Shown piece after piece: positions 44,002 to 53,032 of a DNA stretch of 64,000 bases. The notes under the pieces are model-generated. The model made no database searches and was not told the origin of the DNA. It saw only the letters and a list, made by a program, of their open reading frames with translations. The stretch's first letter is position 1; every line of letters starts with the position of its first letter. Location: the NCBI GenBank assembly GCA_006247105.1, contig CM016929.1, positions 682,001 to 746,000 of the forward strand, written 5' to 3'. Source of the DNA: Giardia muris (Eukaryota > Fornicata > Diplomonadida > Hexamitidae). Made by a program: the position numbers and the translations under genes.

Positions 44002-45901
44002 TCTACCGGTAGAGGGTCGAAGCGGGATTCCGGGTGTGCTGGTGCCGGACAGAGGGCTCGGAAGGACTGTCGGGATGTGGGAAGGAGTCGAGAGCGGGCC
44101 GTGGGAAGAGGCGTTCGAGGTCGTCCAGAGGGGTCGCGGCATTGTCAGGAGGGAAGGGACATCCCGCAGGACGGGGCAGATCCGACTTGGGAATAGTCCG
44201 AAGGTCCATCCCCCGTCCTGGACTCACTCCCCCCGTGGATCTGGAGGACATCGGACGCCTTTGAGTTGAGGGGAGAGGTCGTTCTGCAGGCAGGTTCATG
44301 ACCTCATGTGGCCGTCTGCCCTCAGGGACAAGCCCGGCCATGACAGGGTCCGGGGGTCCGCTTCGACGGGGAGCATGTGATCACATCCCTCGGCACTGGA
44401 CAACTCTACCAGCACCCCGGTTGTCCCGGCCCCACTTGTGCGAGTGCTACGTGGACCAGTCCAGGACCACGCTGGTGGACGAGGAGCACGGCTGATAGTT
44501 GATATGGCGTGCCGATCCCTGACAGGGGACTCGCAGCATCCGGAAGTCCTGAGCAGTCTCGCATGCCTCAAGACGCCTCTGGTGGGGGAACGTCCTGGGC
44601 ATCGATCCGCCTGGGGACTGCACAGGGAGGCAGTGTCCTTGGCGTACTCGGTCAGGACTGGACCGACGACGATGCTCAGACGAAGGCCCGGTCCTCGTCT
44701 TCGGGGCTGATGGTCTGGGACGTTAGAGGGCTCGTATGCCACTGACTCCACTCTGAAGGACAGACTTCATCGCTTCCAGCCGGCACAGAAGACCCCGTGG
44801 CCGCCCCGTTGCTCGTCTACCAGTCCGAAAGGAGACCGGTCGAAGGTTTCCTCAATGCTGTGCTTCCGTCCAGACATCCCACGCCTCTGAGGTCAACGGT
44901 CATCCCAGCTCGGATCGTGGGAGCCAGCAGGACGTCCTGGACCACAGAGAACCGAGGGGCAGGGGGGTTCCGAAGACGCCCAGGAAGTCCCATTGGGCGG
45001 CTGTGCAGTCCAACAAGAAGCGCCCAGCCGACACGATCCTCCGGGGCCGGCCTGGCCTACGACTTGCGGGCTCTTTGGTGGTCGGTTCCTGCAGCCTCCT
45101 CTGCGTACTGAGAAGTCAGAAGCGTCCTTCTGCTCCCCGATGGCTCGGCCCCAGGCCATGTAGATCTTCTACCCTCTCTGTGACTACAAAGACGAGGAGG
45201 GGGAAACAGGGAGGCCAAGAGGTCGCTTGTGGAGGACTTCATCGTGCAACCCCGGGCCCAAGGGACTGCTCGACTGTCCTTACCTCCGGGGTATCGTACA
45301 TCGGCCATCGAGAGGAGATGAGCCACGCCCGGGGCGGTTTCAGGTCGTGAGGAACAGATCCCGGCAGTTATGCTCCGCTCGGGGCCGCAGGCAGGAGTCC
45401 TTCCGAGTGGTCGTGGCTCCCTCCGGCTTCCAACCGACGAGGAACGGGGTCAGACGTGCGTCCCACCGGAGCTCTCCGAAAGGATGGTGCGTCGTTCCTT
45501 GACAGGTTGAGAGGCAGATCGATGCTCGTGGTTCGGGCCTGCTCTCCAGGACATCCTGGTCCGTTCTGGTTGTTCCTGGGCACCTCAGGAGAACGGGATA
45601 ACCACACAGCTCCCCGGCCTGAGCCCACCAGCTGCTCGGGGAGGGGCCGATCGGACGGACTGCTATCACCAACGGACAATGGACGAGCCCCCACCATCCC
45701 CTTGCCCGGATATCCCGGAGCGAGTCTTCCCCTCTCCCTTCTCTGAGGAGAAGGACCGAAGGGCTCCAAGCACATCGGCCTTCTTGTCGAAAGAGCCTCC
45801 AGCCCCCGGTCGACTGGAGGCATGGGACGAGGGTGCTCCTCCCCAGCTATTCACACGTCCTTCGTCCGTCCGTCCTGGTGGGGCACGATCCCCAGGACTC
45901 G
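44002..45901. other. VSP upstream region without recognisable gene, left
   Basis: 1.9 kb between the VSP start and the 3' end of the ankyrin-kinase gene. GC-rich and poor in stop codons, so several overlapping frames of 90-150 codons are open on both strands, but none has a signal peptide, domain, VSP, ankyrin or kinase motif. Up to 45871 it is duplicated in the right arm, with two of the six arm differences (44522, 44635). It presumably contains the VSP promoter; the bases around the VSP ATG read GAATGTT, sharing the ATGTT of the G. intestinalis VSP initiator but with G where that has a pyrimidine. Confidence 0.5.
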
Positions 45902-46837
45902 TCACTGGTGCCTCTCCGCCTCCTCGAGGACCTCCCGTGCTGCCGGACGGTCTTTGGGGTCCTTCGAGAGCATCCGGAAGATGAGGGTAACGAGCCCCCC
46001 ATCCCTGTTCTCGATGGCCGGAGGGCCTCTCTCAAGAATTGCGGGCACTGTAGAGAAGGGGCGCATCCCAGTGCACATCTCATATCCCACCACCCCCAGG
46101 GCCCAGACGTCGACGGACTTGTTGTAGTTCTCCCCTTGGTGGATCTCGGGGGCCATGTACAAGAGTGTTCCCAATATCGTACTCATCCGAGACGAGTCCT
46201 CGAGCACCTTTGCTAGCCCAAAGTCTGCGAGGACACACTTGCCGTCAGAAGCGACAAGGATATTCGCGGGCTTCAGGTCTCTGTGGACGATCCTCTTCTC
46301 GTGGAGGTACGCGAGGGCGGCGGCCACCTCTCGGATCGTCTTCCAGACCTCCCGGTCGGTGTAGGGACGTCCTGCCCTTCTCCGTTCCTTCATTTCGTCA
46401 CGAAGGTCCCCACAGCAGAGTTCTGTCACGAGCGCAAAGGTGTTCTCGAGGCTGTCCTCTCCTGTCTCGAGGCACCGGAGAACGTTCGGATGGTTGAGGG
46501 AGAGGAGTATCTCCACTTCTTTGCGAAGCTTCTCCCTTCCTTCTTCGCTATATCCTCCGAGGTTGACGACCTTAACCGCCACGTTCCAGCCGCTCTTGTG
46601 GGCCGCGTAGACAACTCCGAACGTCCCTTCTCCGAGCACGGCGGTCAGGTGGTACCCCGAGAGGCTGTCTGGAAGCCTCGGAAGCGTGGGTTGGTGCATG
46701 AGTACCCGTCGCATCTTCTCGTCTACCGCGTGCTCGGCTGCCGTCCTGCCCTCCCCGTCCTTCAGGTCCCTCTCCAGAAGGAGGAGGCCGACGCACTCCT
46801 CGTGTCCTCCCCCCACTGCATGCATCAGGGCCGTCAT
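45902..46837 (-). CDS. Short ankyrin NEK-type kinase with intact catalytic residues
   Basis: 311 residues from the first ATG (46835-46837); the frame is open upstream to a GTG at 46894 without family sequence. It begins inside an ankyrin repeat (MTALMHAVGGGHEECVGLLL), so the N-terminal ankyrin array normal for this family is absent or cut off. The kinase domain spans about 60-308: glycine loop GEGTFG (69-74), K89, E107, catalytic loop HRDLKPAN (185-192), DFG (205-207), MAPE (228-231) and the Arg of the RPAA segment near the end. All catalytic residues are present, unlike the pseudokinase at 3623. It is a probable Ser/Thr kinase of the NEK type. The stop codon lies where similarity between the two repeat arms ends. 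The missing 5' part suggests a truncated gene that may or may not be expressed. Confidence 0.85.
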   Translation of the reverse strand: MTALMHAVGGGHEECVGLLLLERDLKDGEGRTAAEHAVDEKMRRVLMHQPTLPRLPDSLSGYHLTAVLGEGTFGVVYAAHKSGWNVAVKVVNLGGYSEEGREKLRKEVEILLSLNHPNVLRCLETGEDSLENTFALVTELCCGDLRDEMKERRRAGRPYTDREVWKTIREVAAALAYLHEKRIVHRDLKPANILVASDGKCVLADFGLAKVLEDSSRMSTILGTLLYMAPEIHQGENYNKSVDVWALGVVGYEMCTGMRPFSTVPAILERGPPAIENRDGGLVTLIFRMLSKDPKDRPAAREVLEEAERHQ

Positions 46838-47032
46838 GCCTGGAGAGACTTGAAGAGGAGTCCGAATAGCCCTGGGTCTTCTCGGTTGGACCACAGACCC
46901 TCTCCAGGCACGCCCATGTGGGGGAGCGAAGAGATCATCCCCTGGCCTCCAGGACCGAGTCCAATCGTCCCGGGGTTCGGGCTCACCACAGACCTCCAGC
47001 TCATCTGGATGGACGGAGAGGGGGTCATATGG

Positions 47033-47690
47033 CTACGCATCCGGCCACTCAGGATACTCGACGACAAGGGCCTCGTCAGTCTTCCCCCGGCAGTACGGAC
47101 AGCAGTGCTCGATCCGGTCCGCACATACCTCACAGACGACGAGGTGCCGGCAGGGAAGGATGACCGCGTCCTTCTGGCGTGAGAGGCAGACGACGCACCC
47201 ATCAATCATCTCGTCATCACAGAAGGCGTCGTCCAGTGCTCCGGGCTCGCAGAGGAGTGCCGACCAGACCATCTCTCCGAGCTCCAGGGCTTCCGACTGC
47301 TCGAACGACCGCTCGATCGGGGACAGGAGGGCAAGGACGTGGTGCGGGCTGAGCATCTCCAGCCTCTCCCGTACCTTCCGCATGACCGCCTCCTCCAGGG
47401 CATCTGCAACTGCTCGATACGTCCTTGATAGGAGTGAGTCAGGCCGCTCCCGAACAAGCCCTCGGATCCCCTCGATGTGCATTCTTCCGTCCTCTTCGTG
47501 GACTGCCGCCTCGTCCGCCAGGAGTCTTGCACTCGACCCGGCCCTCCTGGAGTGCAAGCAGAAGGGCCGTCTCCTTCCGGTTGTTGAACAGCCCCCTCGA
47601 GTGGGAGGAGCAGGGGGACAGATGCGGGACGTCCGTGAGAGGCGGCCATCATCAGGGCTGCATCCCATGAGCCTCGATGCCCACGTGTAG
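47033..47690 (-). pseudogene. Decayed ankyrin-RING gene with frame breaks
   Basis: The 3' part encodes a clear C-terminal RING finger: CVVCLSRQKDAVILPC, then RHLVVCEVCADRI and CCPYC. Upstream in the same frame is a helical stretch (SRTYRAVADALEEAVMRKVR). Ankyrin pieces are scattered over other frames: ALMMAASHGRPASVPLLLPL lies around 47600-47660, ETALLLALQEGRVEC around 47560 in a second frame, and LLADEAAVHEEDG around 47510 in the RING frame. At least two frame changes are therefore needed to link ankyrin repeats to the RING. The intact gene at 48383 shows the expected ankyrin-RING layout. Sequencing errors could mimic this, but several breaks within 150 bases suggest real decay. The upstream boundary is approximate. 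Confidence 0.7.
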
Positions 47691-47699
47691 TGTTCCTGA

Positions 47700-48382
47700 C
47701 TCCAAGGACGTCGGTGGCTCCCTGGAGGGGGATGGGTCTGTCCCCTCTTGAGGAGCCTCCTGTCCCCAGACCACCATTCCCGTGCCCCTCGGAGTCCTCC
47801 ACTCCTCGCTCGTGGGGAGGAGGGCTCGACGACCTCGGGGTGGTCGTGGAATGTTGGGAGCATGGGGGCGGTCCGGGAGGGAGTCCACTCCTTCCTCGTC
47901 CGCCTCTGAGAGGAGGAAGCAGTCTGTGCAGTCCGTCCACCTTCTTCCTCTCCCCGACCTCATCGAGATCGTCCTTCCCTCTCGATGTCTCAAAGGAGTG
48001 GGGGATGTTTCCGAACCCCAGCTCCCTCTCCTCCGGTCCAAGAGGCCGACCCGCCATCTCACATCCCCTCAACAACAGAGGGGCGTCCAGATCAGTGCAC
48101 CCGTCCCCGGGAAGCCAGTGGGCTCCTCTCTCCGTCTGGCACGGCTCTCGTCAGAGACCATTCGTCCTCGAGAGGGGAACGGGTCCGACCCTCACCAGGG
48201 GGTTGGGGAGCCATAAGGGGAGACCGATGACCAGTGGGAGCTCATCCAGGGACGAGAGCACCCCGAGGAGGGCTGCGGGCCTCCCGTCCTCGGGGCAGGT
48301 CGTTGGTAGCGGTTAGATGCCCAGAGTGTCAGATGGGGGCCTCAGTGGAAGGCTGATGAAAGTGGACACTTAATGTTCAAAA
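47700..48382. other. GC-rich spacer without recognised gene
   Basis: About 680 bases between the decayed ankyrin-RING gene and the intact one. Open frames on both strands are low-complexity and match nothing I know. The last ~25 bases before the ATG at 48383 become AT-rich (TTAATGTTCAAAA) and probably hold the promoter of the plus-strand gene. Confidence 0.45.
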
Positions 48383-49186
48383 ATGTCCGTTACGGCTTTG
48401 ATGGAGGCGGCCCGGAACGGGGACCTCGAGGGCGTGAAAAGGAACCTCAATCAGGTTGGGGAGAAGGACAGAAATGGTCAGACGGCCCTGATGCTGGCTG
48501 CAGAATGCGGCCACGCCAAATGCATTCCCCTCCTCGAGAAGGAGATTGGGATACAGAGCAACCGTGGATGGACCGCACTGATGAATGCTGCCCTCAATGG
48601 CCGCACAACTTGCGCCCGACTCCTCCTCCCTGAGGCCGGGAAGCAGACGACGAAGGAATATACAATCACTTCAGATGGCGTTGTGGTGACTTTTCCTCCC
48701 GGAACAACTGCTCTCATGATGGCAGCCTGCAGGAACTATCCCGAGGTCGTCCGGCTTCTCATTCCTTATGAACAGGGATTGATTAATTCTAGTGGCTACA
48801 GGGCCCAATGGTGTGCGGCGGAGAGCCCATGGGTAGGAAGATTTTCCCAGGTCTGCAAGCTCCTTGAGAGAGAGGACATGCATCGCCTCCCTCCGCCACA
48901 TAACCCCGGTGAAGTGCCTGGGCTCCGGGATCGTGTTAGCGAACTCACTGCCGAGAACGAGTATCTCAAGAAGAAACTCTCTTTATTCAGGAATTCAAAC
49001 GATGAGGTGGAGAATAGTATTTCAGATCCCCTGACCTGCATTGTCTGCCTCAGGAACCCGAAGGACACGCTCCTCCAGCCCTGTGGCCACCTCTGCGTCT
49101 GCTCTACTTGTGCAAAGCAGATCATGAACCAGACCTGCCCGCTCTGCAGGACTCCCATCGAGAGCACTGTCAAGGTGCACCTCTAG
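48383..49186 (+). CDS. Ankyrin-repeat RING finger protein
   Basis: 267 residues from the ATG after TTCAAAA. Ankyrin repeats occupy about 1-160, with the Giardia-style core TALMxAA at about 4-10, 34-40, 64-70 and 108-114. A short coiled coil follows (about 180-205, LRDRVSELTAENEYLKKKLS). A C-terminal RING begins at C219: CIVC, C-x-H in QPCGHLCVC, STC and CPLC, ending at about 257. This is the ankyrin-coiled coil-RING layout seen in some Giardia '21.1'-like proteins. The RING type resembles E3 ubiquitin ligases such as IAP/MUL1. Ubiquitin-ligase activity is inferred, not shown. It points away from the spacer centre towards the right arm, whose exact repeat begins 103 bases after its stop. Confidence 0.88.
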   Translation: MSVTALMEAARNGDLEGVKRNLNQVGEKDRNGQTALMLAAECGHAKCIPLLEKEIGIQSNRGWTALMNAALNGRTTCARLLLPEAGKQTTKEYTITSDGVVVTFPPGTTALMMAACRNYPEVVRLLIPYEQGLINSSGYRAQWCAAESPWVGRFSQVCKLLEREDMHRLPPPHNPGEVPGLRDRVSELTAENEYLKKKLSLFRNSNDEVENSISDPLTCIVCLRNPKDTLLQPCGHLCVCSTCAKQIMNQTCPLCRTPIESTVKVHL

Positions 49187-51159
49187 GACTCTCATATCTT
49201 ACACCCATTGTCTTAGATATCAACGAACTATGTGGAGTGCCTGACTGGACACTCTCAACTCCCCGAGTCCTGGGAGTCGTGCTCCATCAGGACGGACGAA
49301 GGACGTGTGAATAGCTGGGGAGGAGCACCCTCGTCCCATGCCTCCAGTCGACCGGGGGCTGGAGGCTCTTTCGACAAGAAGGCCGATGTGCTTGGAGCCC
49401 TTCGGTCCTTCTCCTCAGAGAAGGGAGAGGGGAAGACTCGCTCCGGGATATCCGGGCAAGGGGATGGTGGGGGCTCGTCCATTGTCCGTTGGTGATAGCA
49501 GTCCGTCCGATCGGCCCCTCCCCGAGCAGCTGGTGGGCTCAGGCCGGGGAGCTGTGTGGTTATCCCGTTCTCCTGAGGTGCCCAGGAACAACCAGAACGG
49601 ACCAGGATGTCCTGGAGAGCAGGCCCGAACCACGAGCATCGATCTGCCTCTCAACCTGTCAAGGAACGACGCACCATCCTTTCGGAGAGCTCCGGTGGGA
49701 CGCACGTCTGACCCCGTTCCTCGTCGGTTGGAAGCCGGAGGGAGCCACGACCACTCGGAAGGACTCCTGCCTGCGGCCCCGAGCGGAGCATAACTGCCGG
49801 GATCTGTTCCTCACGACCTGAAACCGCCCCGGGCGTGGCTCATCTCCTCTCGATGGCCGATGTACGATACCCCGGAGGTAAGGACAGTCGAGCAGTCCCT
49901 TGGGCCCGGGGTTGCACGATGAAGTCCTCCACAAGCGACCTCTTGGCCTCCCTGTTTCCCCCTCCTCGTCTTTGTAGTCACAGAGAGGGTAGAAGATCTA
50001 CATGGCCTGGGGCCGAGCCATCGGGGAGCAGAAGGACGCTTCTGACTTCTCAGTACGCAGAGGAGGCTGCAGGAACCGACCACCAAAGAGCCCGCAAGTC
50101 GTAGGCCAGGCCGGCCCCGGAGGATCGTGTCGGCTGGGCGCTTCTTGTTGGACTGCACAGCCGCCCAATGGGACTTCCTGGGCGTCTTCGGAACCCCCCT
50201 GCCCCTCGGTTCTCTGTGGTCCAGGACGTCCTGCTGGCTCCCACGATCCGAGCTGGGATGACCGTTGACCTCAGAGGCGTGGGATGTCTGGACGGAAGCA
50301 CAGCATTGAGGAAACCTTCGACCGGTCTCCTTTCGGACTGGTAGACGAGCAACGGGGCGGCCACGGGGTCTTCTGTGCCGGCTGGAAGCGATGAAGTCTG
50401 TCCTTCAGAGTGGAGTCAGTGGCATACGAGCCCTCTAACGTCCCAGACCATCAGCCCCGAAGACGAGGACCGGGCCTTCGTCTGAGCATCGTCGTCGGTC
50501 CAGTCCTGACCGAGTACGCCAAGGATACTGCCTCCCTGTGCAGTCCCCAGGCGGATCGATGCCCAGGACGTTCCCCCACCAGAGGCGTCTTGAGGCATGC
50601 GAGACTGCTCAGGACTTCCGGATGCTGCGAGTCCCCTGCCAGGGATCGGCACGCCATATCAACTATCAGCCGTGCTCCTCGTCCACCAGCGTGGTCCTGG
50701 ACTGGTCCACGTAGCACTCGCACAAGTGGGGCCGGGACAACCGGGGTGCTGGTAGAGTTGTCCAGTGCCGAGGGATGTGATCACATGCTCCCCGTCGAAG
50801 CGGACCCCCGGACCCTGTCATGGCCGGGCTTGTCCCTGAGGGCAGACGGCCACATGAGGTCATGAACCTGCCTGCAGAACGACCTCTCCCCTCAACTCAA
50901 AGGCGTCCGATGTCCTCCAGATCCACGGGGGGAGTGAGTCCAGGACGGGGGATGGACCTTCGGACTATTCCCAAGTCGGATCTGCCCCGTCCTGCGGGAT
51001 GTCCCTTCCCTCCTGACAATGCCGCGACCCCTCTGGACGACCTCGAACGCCTCTTCCCACGGCCCGCTCTCGACTCCTTCCCACATCCCGACAGTCCTTC
51101 CGAGCCCTCTGTCCGGCACCAGCACACCCGGAATCCCGCTTCGACCCTCTACCGGTAGA
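49187..51159. other. VSP upstream region without recognisable gene, right
   Basis: The first ~80 bases are unique; weak similarity to the left arm begins near 49265 and exact repeat at 49290. The rest mirrors 44002-45871, with differences at 50526 and 50639. Overlapping open frames on both strands, none with a recognisable domain. Probable site of the right VSP promoter. Confidence 0.5.
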
Positions 51160-53019
51160 ATGTTCGTTTCACTCCTGCTCGTGGTGAATGCCGTCCTCGC
51201 TGCCCAAGTAAGGGCCTCTTTTCCCGGCGACAACGAGCTCCGAAAAGTCAGGAGCGACACTTGTTCCATCAACAACTGCAAGACGTGCAATGCAGACAAC
51301 TCGGGGTGCGACGCCTGCAACGACGGCTTCCTTCCCAAGGAAGACAAGACCGCCTGCTACTCCTGCGCCGCTTGCACCAACTGTGCCACGGCGAGTTCTG
51401 ACAACACCTGCGACACCTGCAAGACTGGATATGCCACTCCAGCCAGTAAGTGCAACACCTGCGCCTCGGACTACAAACCCGACAGCTCGACCTCCATGAC
51501 TCAGTGCTTCGAGTGCACGAGCTGCGACCACTGCACCGAGGCGAGCCAGGCCAACACCTGCAAGACGTGCGCAACTGGATACGCTGTTGGGACCGGGAAG
51601 TGCGACGCCTGCGCCTCGGGCTACCTCCCAGATGCGAACAAGGCCAACTGCTACTCCTGTTCAGTCCCCAACTGCGTCCAGGCGAGTGCTGCCAACGCCT
51701 GCTCCAAGTGCGGGCCCGCCTTCTTCCTTTCGGGGTCGGGCACCTCGGCAACCTGTGGGACTTGCCCCACTGGGTGCGATCAGTGCGACACCGACACGAA
51801 TCATCAAAACTGTGATACCGACAAGTGCTCTGAAGGGTTCTTCTATACTGCTAACAGCGATACGACCAAGAACTACGGAACCTGCACGAAGTGCACCGTT
51901 GAGAACTGCAAAACCTGCTCATCTACAGCCTGCACCGCCTGCAAGGAGGGCTTCGGCCTCGTCGGAGACACCGCTAAGACCTGCACCGCCTGCACCGTCC
52001 AGAATTGCGGGATCTGTAACGACGACGTGACCAAGTGCACGGGCTGCAAGGCGGGATTCGGGCCTGTCAAGAACGGCTCCGCCATCACGGCCTGCAACCA
52101 GTGCTCGACGGGATGCGAGAGCTGCCTCAACCTCGGCCTCGGGCTCGTCTGCGACGTGTGTTCGAACAGCAGCCAGGTCCCGGTCGACGACGAGTGCGTC
52201 GACGTGAACGACAAGGTGTGCACAAAGGACCCCTCCTCCGGCTCCTGCGCCTCCTGCCTCAATGGATACATGTTCTACCACGGGGCCTGCCTCTCCCCCT
52301 ACAAGGCGAGCTCGATGGGGATCTGCTCCAAGGACAACCAGTTCCTCGTCGGGGAGGCCCTCGTCTGCAAGGAGTGCAAGGCCGGGTTCGTCCCGATTGA
52401 TGGGACCTGCACCCCGATCGGGGACGTCAACACGGGGACGACGAGAGCAGCCGGGGACAACGTCTGCATGCAGGCGGACGGGACTCCTGTCGAGAAGACC
52501 GCCACGAAGTGCGAGAACTGCTCGACTGTTGGGAGCGTCAGCTACTTCCTCTTCGAGGGCGGGTGCTATCCTGCAGACTCGACCCCCGGGACTTCGGTCG
52601 GAAGTCAGCTCTGTTCAGCGGCCACTGATGGGAAGTGCGATACCCCTGCCAGTGGCTCCCCCATCATATACGACTCAAACACGAAGACCTTCAGCCCCTG
52701 TCCTGCTGGATGTGGGAAGTGCACCTCCTCGACCGTCTGCAGCTCCTGCGCCCTTGGGTACTACAACACGACCACTACTGTGACCAGCCCCTCCGACTGC
52801 ACGGCCTGTCCCAGTGGGTGCACCTCCTGTCCAAATGGGAAGTGCACCCTCTGCTGGGACGGCTCCACTCCCACCAAGGATGTCTGCCCCTCTCCCCCCT
52901 CCTCCAGCTCCTCGGGGCTCTCTGGGGGCGCCATTGCGGGGATCGTCATTGCCGTCCTTCTGGTCCTGGGAGGCCTCGGGGGCTTCCTCGGTTGGTGGTT
53001 CGGATGCAGGGGGAAGTAA
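51160..53019 (+). CDS. Variant-specific surface protein, intact (right copy)
   Basis: 619 residues with the same layout as the left copy: signal peptide 1-18, cysteine-rich ectodomain of CxxC motifs, one membrane span near 589-613 and the GCRGK tail (615-619). Two amino-acid differences from the left copy were found: Pro for Leu in CSKCGPAFFLS (base 51716) and Asn for Asp in YTANSDT (base 51853). Both are coding changes in the ectodomain, yet the frame is intact, so both copies could be expressed. The stop codon sits in GGAAGTAAATG, giving an overlapping AGTAAA signal. Transcription runs outward, away from the spacer, as in the left arm. Confidence 0.95.
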   Translation: MFVSLLLVVNAVLAAQVRASFPGDNELRKVRSDTCSINNCKTCNADNSGCDACNDGFLPKEDKTACYSCAACTNCATASSDNTCDTCKTGYATPASKCNTCASDYKPDSSTSMTQCFECTSCDHCTEASQANTCKTCATGYAVGTGKCDACASGYLPDANKANCYSCSVPNCVQASAANACSKCGPAFFLSGSGTSATCGTCPTGCDQCDTDTNHQNCDTDKCSEGFFYTANSDTTKNYGTCTKCTVENCKTCSSTACTACKEGFGLVGDTAKTCTACTVQNCGICNDDVTKCTGCKAGFGPVKNGSAITACNQCSTGCESCLNLGLGLVCDVCSNSSQVPVDDECVDVNDKVCTKDPSSGSCASCLNGYMFYHGACLSPYKASSMGICSKDNQFLVGEALVCKECKAGFVPIDGTCTPIGDVNTGTTRAAGDNVCMQADGTPVEKTATKCENCSTVGSVSYFLFEGGCYPADSTPGTSVGSQLCSAATDGKCDTPASGSPIIYDSNTKTFSPCPAGCGKCTSSTVCSSCALGYYNTTTTVTSPSDCTACPSGCTSCPNGKCTLCWDGSTPTKDVCPSPPSSSSSGLSGGAIAGIVIAVLLVLGGLGGFLGWWFGCRGK

Positions 53020-53021
53020 AT
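53016..53021 (+). terminator. AGTAAA polyadenylation-type signal overlapping the VSP stop codon
   Basis: The VSP ends GGGAAGTAAATGG, so the stop TAA lies inside AGTAAA, the known Giardia AGTRAA signal. The left VSP copy has the same arrangement (42140-42145 on the minus strand). Confidence 0.6.
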
Positions 53022-53032
53022 GGTGAGGGGAG

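Larger units (their letters stand above)
39000..45871 (+). repeat. Left arm of a 6.87-kb near-perfect inverted repeat
   Basis: Every position x here pairs with 95161 - x in the right arm, with the same sequence on the opposite strand. The arm is 6872 bases with no indel. I found single-base differences at 41126, 41139, 43308, 43445, 44522 and 44635; a full alignment could reveal a few more. The outer end lies inside the 3828-aa gene. At the inner end the exact match stops in a GTCC run, followed by a 4-base length difference and about 28 bases of weaker similarity to 45900. The arm carries the 3' end of the giant gene, a VSP fragment, an intact VSP and about 1.9 kb without a recognised gene. 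Confidence 0.97.

Noticed and set aside
44002..44142. 47-residue N-terminal extension of the VSP
   Set aside because: It would place the signal peptide internally; all known VSPs begin with the signal peptide. The same applies to the right copy at 51019-51159.
44296..45905. Overlapping frames of 90-150 codons on both strands
   Set aside because: They result from few AT-rich stop codons in GC-rich DNA. None has a recognisable domain, a plausible start context, or support beyond copying in the repeat.
47033..47863. A continuous 276-residue RING protein starting at 47863
   Set aside because: The N-terminal ~100 residues of that frame are low-complexity and run antisense or out of frame to readable ankyrin pieces, so only the C-terminal part is family sequence.
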